21,779 bases of DNA, taken from the NCBI RefSeq assembly GCF_000003605.2, contig NW_003150756.1:58557-80335 (forward strand), given 5' to 3'. Under the pieces are notes generated by a model, which was given only the letters and a program-made list of their open reading frames with translations, was not told the DNA's origin and made no database searches. Shown here one piece after another: positions 1-8,439 of this stretch. The position numbers and the translations under genes were made by a program. The stretch is from Saccoglossus kowalevskii (Eukaryota; Hemichordata; Enteropneusta; Harrimaniidae). The number at the start of each line of letters is the position of its first letter. The first letter of the stretch is position 1.

Positions 1-959
1 ATATTTTAAAACTTAAAACATGCTGACCCCCCCCCCCCTAAAAAACAAAGAAACATTAACAGTTTTGGCTCTGACATGATTACAAAATGTATTATATGTG
101 CATTGAAAATATCATGGTTTGCCATAATTTTGACATAATTTTTTAGCGTTTGCATTTAATAGACCTTAGGAGGGGAGGGGAAGCATAAAGCCAAAAAATG
201 ACTACAGAAAAGGCTGCAGGAAGGAGGGAAATCTATTCTGCTAAAGATAGTAAATAAAAGCAAAGCTGTGGAGTACTCACTCGATAAACGCCCTTATAAG
301 ATAGGAAAAGAGGATTTGAATCTAGGCGGTTTGAACTCTTTGAAAACTAAGTTGGATTTAAAATATCTTTCATATCTTATAGACCAGGAAAGCTTTACAC
401 CCGAAGCCAGTCTGTGCTTATGAAAACAAAGGAAACTTTGATTTTTGCTTAAATTTGTGTTGGATTTTGGTATTTTACAGAGCAAAATATGCATATTTAA
501 AAGTTAAAAAAACAAAAAAACTATTTATTTATTTGTTCATCATTTATTTTAATTTATATATCAGCATTTTCACAAATTTAACTTTTTTGATTTGCTGAAC
601 AAAAACTGTCACTGCTCAGTCTTTGTACTAATTGCTGTGTTGTCTTTCCGTCTCCTGTTATAATTGGATAAATCCAGTAAATATCTTATACAATAGTGAC
701 TTCAGACTTTAAATAAAACAAGTCATTGTTAATGACACGGTCCCCGTCCCAAATTTTGTGATCTGACATATCAGTTTGATACTGATGAAGTCATTGAGAT
801 TAGATTGAAACCATTAATAGGAGATGGATTTGTAAAAAAATATGATTTAGTGCTTTTACACAAGAATTGGACATTGGGCAGTCATATTGATTCAAATTAC
901 AAAAAACAAGTAGCGTATACAACAGATTGTTTATTTACATCAAAACACGTGTTCAGTGT

Positions 960-1446
960 AGTAGTAATATGGTCAAAAATAAAAACAGCCGTTATTTGGC
1001 CATCTTTGATCTGATTATGAAACACACTGATATGTATGATGTATGTGCCAAATACGAATGAAAATGGTACATAAATTGTGGAAATATAGTAGTAAGGCCA
1101 AAAAGTCAGATTGCTGTCAATCGGCCATCCTTGACCAGATTTTGAAACAAATTGTATGGACATGCATCCTAACATGTATAAAGTACATGTATGTGCCAAA
1201 TTTATGAAAACTGACAGAGCATCCAAGATACCGCATAAAAAAACAAAAACAAGATGGCTGCCAGTCGGCCATTTTGAATCGAATCGCTAAACCACTGCAT
1301 GTGCATATGTCCAACATAAAGTACTAGGCACATACAAAGAATGAACAGAATCGGTCCAAGGGATTCTGAGATATGACTCCGAACGGACGCACGGAGACCG
1401 AATTACAAGTCCCCGTTTTTGGACTTTGTTCAAACGGGGACTAACA
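960..1446 (-). repeat. Hairpin-headed interspersed repeat, copy 1
   Basis: On the minus strand it starts with an 11-bp perfect hairpin (AGTCCCCGTTT...AAACGGGGACT, 1442-1408), then GTCTCCGTGCGTCCGTTC. Three degenerate units of about 125-145 bp follow, marked on the plus strand by TTTGGCCATCTTTGAT (about 995), ATCGGCCATCCTTGAC (1120) and GTCGGCCATTTTGAAT (1265). It may extend further left. It lies in or beyond the CIR1 intron after exon 5. The rest of 1-960 is AT-rich with no gene seen. Confidence 0.7.
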
Positions 1447-1522
1447 AAAGTCAAGATTTTAACATAATTAGGGTAGTCACACTATTCTCACAAACTTGTG
1501 GGGTTACAATACTTGCACAAAC

Positions 1523-1608
1523 CTGAGGAGTTTCTTTTTCTGTTTTGTAGTCAGTGATTTCAAAAATGTGACTTCTGGGTCCTCTTCATCATCACTCCCA
1601 AGTAGTTG
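1523..1608 (-). CDS. CIR1: CIR1 coding exon 5
   Basis: The acceptor TTTGTAG is followed by [20 protein letters not shown] and TKQKKKLLR, ending CTC AG|GTTTGTG (phase 2). DEEDPEV.FLKSLT matches the CIR1 middle region. The next exon should encode a K-rich continuation and was not found in 1-1522. Confidence 0.9.
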
Positions 1609-4020
1609 CTACAAAGACAATATGCAAGACAATATTTCAGTAAAAAAGAATAATTAAGTAGTATTTTTAGACACAAAAGTACCTACATGGTTAATAAGTG
1701 ACATAGAACCTACTTTATTAATAACCAACATAGGACCTAACCAATTAATGACTGACATAGGAACTACCTGATTAATAACCAACATAGGACCTAACCAATT
1801 AATGACTGACATAGGATCTGCCTGATTAATAACTGACATAGGACCTACCTGATTAATAACTGATAAAGGACTTGCCTGATTAACAGCTGACATAGGACTT
1901 ACCTGATTAGTAGCTGCTAGATCTACTCTTCTGCCAAGTACACTCTGTTTCAGTTTCAGCCCTTCTTTTTCCATATCACTCATTAGTTCAGCTGGATTGG
2001 AAGAAGGACCCGCTAGGTCGTAGGTAGCAGATTTGTTGAATAATGGACACTGTAAATCAAATTTAGACAGATGTACTCTACTGCAGTTTATCCCAAATAA
2101 CCTTGGTAAATGTTGGATTTCTTTTTACTTAACCCAACACATGGAATATACCTCAATCACTGGTACACATTTATCATTCATTTGACAGTGTAAACAATTT
2201 TCTGTTTGAAATGTTATCTTCTGTAACTTTTCATAATTTTTGCTCATGTGTGATTTGTTCACCTATCTAGGCAAAAAATTTGTTTGGACTTAGTTTTCAA
2301 CTGTTTATGACATATTTTCACTATCAGCACTTGTTTTCTCTTGTATGAGCTAAATTATGTCGGCATGTTCATGCATTCATGATCACTGACGTCACATTCA
2401 AACACTTCTATTTGTTTACCATGAATTCAGAAGCGCTATAGTGCATCTGAGTAAAATAGAATGTTGTCACTAAACACAGCGCAAATTGTTTTTTAGTTGC
2501 AATTTCAGGCTATAATCTCATTAAATTATTACTATGTGTCATTTGATACAATCGCCGCTCTCCCTTCTTGCATAATTTGCAGTATTCTCTCCACTGTTAA
2601 CTTGAGACTGGCTTTCAAAATATGTTCATCGAAAAAATGCATTACAAACAAAAACTTATGAAGTACCTCTTTGTCAGTGTTTACGTGGCCCCATTTATGA
2701 CACTTGATACATTTCACATTTCGAACTTGGATACCAAATGGTTGATCACGGATGTCCAATTCTTTTGCATAGGCTTGTCTCGGAGCTCCTCTCTGCCATT
2801 CAAACTTATATTCAGGTTCGTCATCTTCTCTTACTTTGTCTTTCTTCACTCCTTTTGGCGGCTCATACATAAAATTCAATCCATGTTTTACTTTTTCATC
2901 ACTCAGTAGTAGTCTTTGGATAGAAAAATATTTGTGTTTGCATTGGTGGATACCGTAAAGCAGCCATAAAATGTTGAAAAAATCAAATCCAATACGATGC
3001 TAAAGACACTGGGAACATACGATTCATAGCGTACAAGTGTGTGATAGAGCAGTAAAGCAATAACTAGCTCTTTCAGAAAAATTATTCGCCATCTAACTAA
3101 TTTCACACACATTTCATAACCTCTCGTACACAAAATGACATTGAAAACACAGAAAATACTAACATTATCCATTTTGAACATAAAGTATACATTGTATGAG
3201 AGCTGAACTACATTTTACCGATTTTTGTACAAGTCTTGTTCTTTTTCGTATTCTCTTTTTAATTCCTCCTGTTGTTTAGTTTCATGCTCAATTTTCTGCT
3301 CTCTCATCCATACCTGTTGATGTACAGAAAGATGGCAATATTGTGATTATAAACTTTTTAACACTATTAACACAAATGACAGACGTTGATCTAGTCTTTC
3401 ATGTACATATTGGTAGTATCTTTGGCCTCAGATATATCATCCCTAAAGTCACTGTTCCAGTCATATGTTCACTGCTACTCATTTTTGTGATTTTTCAGCC
3501 TGGACTATGCTAAGAGTGATTGGACAGAAACAAACACCGTATTACTGATTTTGAAGGTTTCAGACGATGATTAAATTTAATAATTTGTGCTTCCATTACG
3601 TTACCAAACTGTTTTAATTCTATAATTTCTATTATTTTGAGCAACAATAAGGCCCTGGACTAGATCATAGTGGTAATCAGAACAAAGTTATAGACCCATA
3701 GACATGTTACTACTGAATTCATCAATCAACCACACGAATAGATTGTCAGGCCTCGTGGTTCTACCGCCAAACATTTAAGTAAGCCAGGATACGCACAATT
3801 GATAAGTCAATCTCTAGTAAAGATTACATGCAAGTATTGAGTTGAGGTCGAACTAGCCCTGTGAACAACATACATTTTATACGGCTACGGTCGGACACGT
3901 TTATTTTTACATGTAAGAAATTCGAGAATAGTGTTCGTCAAAACTCACCCGTTTTACGTTAGCATATGAAGCAGGATGAAAATCCTTTTTACACATAAAA
4001 TTTGCGAATGACTTTCCCAT
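1523..4020 (-). CDS. CIR1: CIR1, corepressor interacting with RBPJ (CBF1-interacting corepressor), five exons, 3' end outside window
   Basis: CIR1 is a nuclear protein that links the Notch effector RBPJ/CBF1 to histone deacetylase corepressors and also associates with splicing factors. Five minus-strand exons (4020-3949, 3313-3219, 2913-2667, 2049-1903, 1608-1523) join in frame to 215 codons plus two bases. The protein opens [18 protein letters not shown], the CIR N-terminal domain. Next comes an acidic/basic helical stretch, then [26 protein letters not shown] and the zinc-knuckle-like CxxC...H...C ending [12 protein letters not shown], then DEEDPEV and [15 protein letters not shown]. All are hallmarks of the family. 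All junctions are GT-AG and phases agree. The lysine/serine-rich tail expected next is not recognisable before position 1, so the gene is cut by the window. It is divergently transcribed from OXNAD1. Exon 4 ends inside a 27-bp repeat array. Identity is firm; the C-terminus is unseen. Confidence 0.93.
1676..1914 (-). repeat. 27-bp tandem array spanning the CIR1 exon 4 splice donor
   Basis: About nine copies of a 27-bp unit lie head to tail. On the minus strand the consensus is roughly ATTAATCAG|GTAGGTCC, then TATGTCAGTT. The first copy includes the last codons and authentic donor of CIR1 exon 4. Later copies carry GTAGGT, GCAAGT, GCAGAT or GTTAGG at the same position. Being 9 codons long and stop-free, the array stays open in the CIR1 frame, encoding variants of VINQVGPMS. 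See findings. Confidence 0.9.
1903..2049 (-). CDS. CIR1: CIR1 coding exon 4
   Basis: The acceptor TTTACAG is followed by [41 protein letters not shown] and AATNQ. The exon ends at AATCAG|GTAAGT (phase 0). CPLF and the ELM..M...G..LK..VLGR block are family hallmarks. The last codons (ATNQ) are the first unit of the 27-bp tandem array in the following intron, and the frame stays open through that array to 1654. Confidence 0.92.
2667..2913 (-). CDS. CIR1: CIR1 coding exon 3, zinc-knuckle region
   Basis: This exon begins AAAG|A CTA CTA and encodes [20 protein letters not shown], then [20 protein letters not shown], then [20 protein letters not shown] and WGHVNTDKE. It ends at GAG|GTACTT (phase 0). 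The CxxC and the histidine of the knuckle are here and the final cysteine opens exon 4. This is the most conserved part of the protein. An internal ATG at 2879 is not the real start. Confidence 0.94.
3219..3313 (-). CDS. CIR1: CIR1 coding exon 2
   Basis: A CAG acceptor is followed by [20 protein letters not shown] and more charged helix, ending AAT CG|GTAAAA (phase 2). The arginine is completed by the first base of exon 3. It matches the VWM..QK segment of the CIR N domain. Confidence 0.92.
3949..4020 (-). CDS. CIR1: CIR1 coding exon 1
   Basis: The start codon reads from 4020 and begins [12 protein letters not shown], the conserved CIR1 N-terminus. The exon has 24 codons ending ...NVKR at an AAACGG|GTGAG donor (phase 0). 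The start fits because family members begin at this exact motif. Confidence 0.93.
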
Positions 4021-4281
4021 TTTCGATATCCACAAAAAATAAATGCAGATATAGTAGACTTAAATGTTACGTAGGAAAATTTGTGAACAACTTCACAACA
4101 CTACGCCATTTTGAATTTCTGTTTTCCTCCCAGAGCATCATGGGAGTTGTAGCAATCAGCTGACTGTCACCTGACATATTTTTAAAAATATACATTATAC
4201 TAGTAACCTTTAAACTTGCGGACAAACTTTGTTGCTCTACGAAACGGCTCTTCTCACGGAATGTGAACCTTCCATGACCCG
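4021..4281. promoter_or_regulatory. Bidirectional promoter between CIR1 and OXNAD1
   Basis: These 261 bp separate the divergent start codons of CIR1 (minus) and OXNAD1 (plus), so both promoters and 5' UTRs must lie here or in unseen upstream exons. On the minus strand, 4152-4135 reads CTACAACTCCCATGATGC, a near-consensus ZNF143/Staf element (ACTACAAYTCCCANNRTGC), common in bidirectional housekeeping promoters. A YY1-like CGCCATTTTG lies at about 4104-4113. I see no clear TATA box. Confidence 0.7.
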
Positions 4282-4355
4282 ATGTCGACGATAAGAATAA
4301 CCACAGCTTGGACAAAGATCACACGTTTTACTTTTCCCCGTTTTCCGGTTTTCAG
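4282..4355 (+). CDS. OXNAD1: OXNAD1 coding exon 1, mitochondrial presequence
   Basis: The ATG at 4282 opens [20 protein letters not shown] then FPVF, and ends TTC AG|GTACTT (phase 2). It is basic, hydroxylated and free of acidic residues. It joins in frame to the acceptor at 4970, forming an arginine codon. It was found by phase and composition, not by similarity, so it is less certain than the other exons. Confidence 0.75.
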
Positions 4356-7300
4356 GTACTTCTGTACATATTTATGCAAATCAATTCAGTAATTGAGTTC
4401 AGTCGAAGGATGATTCGGTGCACCACAGTTACTATAAGTAACCATGGGTACACATTGGTGTTCTGAGGGTCATTCCATTTTTTTCACCCCCCCCCTACCT
4501 TTATGACACCCTATGGATTCAAATCCACCATTCAGGTGTCGGATTTTTGTTAACTAACACATCCCTTGGAAACTTTACTGATTTGACGTATACGGATGGG
4601 TATGTGAAAAAATTAAATATATCAAAAATATGTGACCTCTCGAAATTAAACCATCCATATTTTTTGTAGAAATATGACCCCTCGGATTTAAACATCCGTA
4701 GGGGGTGGACCAAAACTTGAGTGACCCTCTGTGGCTCGTTCAATCATGGAGCTACCTCCATGGTTCAATCAAGTCCATTGACCCATGAAGTTTGAACCGT
4801 AAATCTGGGTTAAATAGAGTATATCCAGGTGTTTCTTTATAGATGTTATTGTTGGAGAAAACATATATGATAAAATGACTGAATTGAAATATATTTCTAT
4901 TTTGGCACATAAAAAAGCTGTTCTGTGACAGAGTTACAGTAATTGTATTGTCTGAATGTATGGATTTCAGATTTAAGATGAGTCAAAGTGAACCAACTGA
5001 TGCAGGACCAGATCATCTACAAAGAACATCACACAACACAAGAAACCCTGTGAGTATTCAGTACTAGTATATTATTCTTGTTGCAAGAACTTTATTACAG
5101 CTTTGAAACTATGACAAATGAAGGTTCAATACTCTTGGTGCAACAAAGACATTCTCTTCATCTTTATAAATATTTATAAATTTCAATGCCAGTTGAATCA
5201 AACTAGCCAATCAACAAGAACAGTCCACCACAACGTCGTCTGCAAATGTTCCAATGTTTTTTCAGCCAACAGAAACCTCTCGTTTCAGTTAGAATTTTAA
5301 ATTTTTAGTTTTTTAGTAAATTCACATGTGTATTTTCTAAAAACATGTGAAAAGCATAAAACACTGTTATCTGAAAATAAAATGCTACTGTCAGTTCATA
5401 AACTAAAACCTAAGTCTGAATTCTCGAAATTGATCCATAGAAATGCAGGCCTAAATTCTGCATCATTATATTATCGTTTCTTTCACATTCCAGACTGTGA
5501 CATCAGCTGTAGTGACCAGTATACGACAGGAATCAGAAACCGTGAAAGGCCTAACACTCAAAATAGAGGACAAAGACTTTACCTTCAAAGCTGGTCAATG
5601 GTAAGTATCATCTGTACAGCATCCATAGTTTATATGCATTTATAAATTGCTTTGTGTGAACTTTGACACTACACAGCATCATTTCGACATTCTTTGAAAT
5701 CTTTTGTTAAGTGGGAGGGATGTCACCTGCGCACACGCAGAATTGAGTCCCAAGCGATGTTAACAACACACCTTAAAAATGCAAAGGCTCATGGGTAGAT
5801 GCTTGTTTGTAAACAATGACACGCTATGGCCATCTGACGCATGCGCAGGTGACAATCAGTTTTCCAAAATCAATGAAAATTGTTTATTATAATATTTAAA
5901 GAATTGTCCTTTTTTTCATTTTTTATAAAATTCTGCCAAAAAACAACAAACTGTAACATGCACATTTTTAACTGATAGGCATATCTAGGCCTAATAAATA
6001 AAATTAATAAGATATTTCCAGAAGTATAAATAACTTGTATAAATAAGTTTTACATAAAGAACAATTTGAAACATTCCTCAAAATTGTTATCATTGTGAGA
6101 AGTTGTGACCTGTGACCTTTGACATATTCACAGGGTTGACTTCTTCATTCCGGGTGTTGACGTATTCACAGGGTATTCAATGTGCTCTTCCGCCAAAAAA
6201 CTGAAAGACGAAAACCTCATGGATTTAGCTATTAAATATAGCGACTACCCTCCCACTGAATGGGTTCACAAAGAGGTAATACAATTTGTTTTTTGTATGC
6301 TTTCCCAGGGTGGATTTTTTCATTCCTGCTGTTAGTGTAGTGGGAGGCTACTCAATGTATTCAACACCTCAGACATTAAGAAAGCACAAGTTGATAGAGC
6401 TGGCTGTTATGTACAGTGAACACCCTCCTGCCTATTGGGTGCACACTCTGGTATGCTTTCTGTTTTACCCTATTCACCCCCTGTGTATTTCATATACAAA
6501 TGAACTGCTACAATGTACAAATTTCTGAATTGATGTCAAAACTCAATTTAAACACTGTAAAGGGAGCTAGTCATTCTAATTGCATCTTTTAAGATAGAAT
6601 CTCAGATTATTAAAACAAACAATCAATTTATTACAATGTATCTGGTACTGTAAAATACTTTATTTTTACTGGAATTAATTTTCGCTTAAAAGTCTTTTTT
6701 GGTGTTTTGTATAGAATTTATTTTCACTGATTTTTGACTAGCTGAATGTAAAATATAGGAAAAACGGTATATTTGCTGGTTTTTATTTTCACTGAATCAT
6801 ACCTTCAGCGAAAATAAATTCCAAGCGAAAATAAAGTATTTTACAGTATACATAAATGTTTCATTTTGGGTTTCCTTCTAACGTGTAATCACTGCCCTCA
6901 TATTCAGTCACAGTCTTTAATATTTATACTTTTGTTTTTTCAACATGTATTTTTTTAGTGTCAAGAAGGTAGTGAAGTATCCATTCGAGCAGGGGGTGAT
7001 TTTTATTATGACCCACAGCCGACTGACTCCACCACAGATGTCTTACTTATAGCAGGTGGTGTAGGGATCAATCCCTTGTATTCTATGTTCTTGCATAACG
7101 CAGATCTACACCAAAGAATGAAAGAAAACAGTGATTCATACAAACCAGGGAAGACTACACTTTTATTTAGTGCAAGTAATCACAGTGAACTCATCTTTAA
7201 GGTTTGTACATTAAGTCATAATAAACTAGTGCGCCCTGCCCTCTATTGGCAAAAAAATATTTTGACATATTTGTTTTTTTCGTTGTGCTTTTTAATTATT

Positions 7301-8346
7301 TGTAAATTCTTACTCTGACAGAAATCCATTTTAGAACTCTGCAAGAAAACACCTAATATGAACTGTCAATTTTTTGTTACTAAAGAAAAGCACAAAGATA
7401 ATTTTGGATCAGAAACTTCAGGTATGTGAATAAAACAATACAAAGAGTTGGGTTAGGAGTATGAGGGTGGGGTGGGGTGAGTTGGGCAGTGTTCAAATGT
7501 CTTACCACAAGTCTTTTTTCTTAGTATAGTTAGAATCATTTAACTGATCCATAGTTAATTTTGTATATACATATTCATTATTTCAGGTACATTTGGAATG
7601 AATTCATTTATAATGTTGATCAAAAACTGTTGGTACTGGTATTTCAGGGGGGGGTACAAATTGACGATCTATGAGAATTTCTCAATCACCCCCCTCCCCT
7701 CGAAAATTGCAAACAGTTGTCACTGAAATTCAAACAAAAAAATTTTTGAAACTGAGATTTTCTCAGGAACGAACATTTGGGCATTTTCTCTGCCTGGCAA
7801 CCACAACCATTAAAAACAATGGTTGAAAATTCTCAAAAAAAAAAACAGTACTTTGGAATTGTTGTTGAGACTCTCTTGGACAGGGTAACCAGGGTACCCT
7901 TACATGTGCAACATTTATAAATGTAGGTGTCTCTCATAGTTGGATTTGTGCTGTTTACACCAGCTCTTTGACTGGCGTTCCACAGCAGCTCGCACAGAGC
8001 CCATAGAAATACACATGGAAAAGTGGTGCACATCTCAGCAACATAGAACATTCAGTGGCGTTGCTGCGACCACAAGAATATAATTTGAAATTTTGACCTT
8101 CAGGTGGTCATGCATGTGGCATTTGACAATATATTAGTATCAGATATTTTCAATATGTGTTATTTTTTTTTTTTTGTAGTTGGACGTATCAATAAATCTG
8201 TACTGAAAATGGCCCTTGAAGAAATGAAGATTGACAAAGTAAAAATTTACATCTGTGGACCAGCTTCGATGATTGGTGACATAGAATCAATATTGCATTC
8301 TCTCGGTGTGAATCCCAAACAGATTGCATATGAAAAATGGTGGTGA
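4282..8346 (+). CDS. OXNAD1: OXNAD1, oxidoreductase NAD-binding domain-containing protein 1, with duplicated alternative exon 4
   Basis: OXNAD1 is a mitochondrial ferredoxin-NADP reductase-like oxidoreductase with a flavin-binding barrel and a C-terminal NAD-binding domain. Its substrate is not established. Coding exons are 4282-4355, 4971-5049, 5494-5600, then either 6134-6275 or 6309-6450, then 6959-7201, 7322-7421 and 8180-8346. With one alternative exon they total 912 nt, or 303 residues, close to vertebrate OXNAD1. The first 24 residues are rich in Arg, Thr and Phe and lack acids, fitting a mitochondrial presequence. Visible motifs are FKAGQW-VDFFIP, the flavin-binding GYS, DPQP, the nucleotide-binding [18 protein letters not shown] and the terminal YEKWW. 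All junctions are GT-AG with matching phases. AATAAA signals lie at 8391 and 8428. The gene shares a promoter with CIR1 and converges on the sialyltransferase gene. Confidence 0.93.
4461..4734. mobile_element. MITE with about 35-bp inverted ends, in OXNAD1 intron 1
   Basis: The left end (CTGAGGGTCATTCC, then pyrimidines and a C tract) is the inverted counterpart of the right end (GGGGGTGGACC, then CTTGAGTGACCCTCTG). No coding capacity is visible. Related subterminal motifs such as ATGTGACCTCTCG and ATGACCCCTCGG repeat inside. The superfamily is unassigned. Confidence 0.65.
4971..5049 (+). CDS. OXNAD1: OXNAD1 coding exon 2
   Basis: The acceptor GATTTCAG is followed by (R)[20 protein letters not shown], then HNTRNP, ending CCT|GTGAGT (phase 0). 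DHLQRT resembles the DHMERT segment of vertebrate OXNAD1. ATGs at 4960 or 4978 could serve as alternative starts without exon 1, giving a form lacking the presequence. Confidence 0.85.
5494..5600 (+). CDS. OXNAD1: OXNAD1 coding exon 3
   Basis: The acceptor CATTCCAG is followed by [29 protein letters not shown] and TFKAGQ(W), ending CAATG|GTAAGT (phase 2). This is the first strand region of the FNR-like barrel. The split tryptophan codon needs a G from whichever exon 4 is used, and both candidates supply it. Confidence 0.92.
5707..5862. mobile_element. TTAA-type MITE copy 1, in OXNAD1 intron 3
   Basis: This copy is inverted relative to the copies at 9689 and 15946. It starts TTAA then GTGGGAGGGATGTCACCTGC and ends CGCATGCGCAGGTGACAATC, with the shared core TTGTTTGTAAACAATGACAC and GCTATGGCCATCTGACGCAT. 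The right terminus is eroded and lacks TTAA. Confidence 0.8.
6134..6275 (+). CDS. OXNAD1: OXNAD1 alternative exon 4a
   Basis: This 142-nt exon follows the acceptor TATTCACAG and ends AAAGAG|GTAATA. It encodes [40 protein letters not shown] and TEWVHKE, the flavin-binding portion including the GYS motif. It is 24/47 identical to exon 4b and has the same length and phases. A second ATTCACAGGG at 6164-6173 is a possible cryptic acceptor but would shift the frame. The frame and both splice sites are intact. Confidence 0.9.
6309..6450 (+). CDS. OXNAD1: OXNAD1 alternative exon 4b
   Basis: This 142-nt exon follows the acceptor TTTCCCAG only 33 nt after exon 4a and ends CACTCTG|GTATGC. It encodes [40 protein letters not shown] and [15 protein letters not shown] is closer than exon 4a to the vertebrate OXNAD1 sequence at this point, so this is probably the ancestral-type exon. 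Confidence 0.92.
6646..6849. mobile_element. MITE with about 43-bp terminal inverted repeats, in the OXNAD1 intron after exon 4b
   Basis: The left end TACTGTAAAATACTTTATTT, continuing through TTTCGCT, is inverted at the right end as AGCGAAAATAAATTCC, continuing to AAAGTATTTTACAGTA. TA flanks both sides, suggesting a Tc1/mariner-type duplication. It is about 200 bp and non-coding. In RNA it can fold into a long hairpin, starting 196 nt after exon 4b. Confidence 0.75.
6959..7201 (+). CDS. OXNAD1: OXNAD1 coding exon 5, nucleotide-binding core
   Basis: The acceptor TTTTTTAG is followed by [20 protein letters not shown] and [20 protein letters not shown], then a charged helix and [16 protein letters not shown]. 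It ends AAG|GTTTGT (phase 0, 81 codons). AGGVGINPL is the family's nucleotide-binding loop. Confidence 0.94.
7322..7421 (+). CDS. OXNAD1: OXNAD1 coding exon 6
   Basis: The acceptor TCTGACAG is followed by [20 protein letters not shown] and [13 protein letters not shown], ending TCAG|GTATGT (phase 1). FVTK matches the strand before the last helix of the NAD domain. Confidence 0.9.
8180..8346 (+). CDS. OXNAD1: OXNAD1 terminal coding exon
   Basis: A long T tract and GTAG acceptor precede [20 protein letters not shown], then [12 protein letters not shown], and the C-terminus IAYEKWW with TGA at 8344-8346. YICGP and EKWW are diagnostic of OXNAD1. Polyadenylation signals AATAAA follow at 8391-8396 and 8428-8433. 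Confidence 0.94.
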
Positions 8347-8390
8347 TCTCTAGCAATACGACCAGAAAATTGTTTTGCATCCAGTATAGC

Positions 8391-8433
8391 AATAAAACTT
8401 CTACATATTTTCTTACAATGCTTTGTAAATAAA
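8391..8433 (+). terminator. OXNAD1 polyadenylation signals
   Basis: Two AATAAA hexamers, at 8391-8396 and 8428-8433, lie 45-82 nt after the OXNAD1 stop codon. Confidence 0.75.
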
Positions 8434-8439
8434 ACTGTA

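Noticed and set aside
897-1317. Two minus-strand open frames of 66-109 codons with Tyr/Phe-rich translations
   Set aside because: They lie inside the hairpin-headed repeat, overlap each other and follow its degenerate units. No protein family is recognisable.
2622-2909. Plus-strand 95-codon frame
   Set aside because: It is the antisense shadow of CIR1 exon 3.
6172-6275. Second acceptor-like ATTCACAG|GG within OXNAD1 exon 4a
   Set aside because: Using it removes 38 nt and shifts the frame. It is recorded only as a cryptic site.
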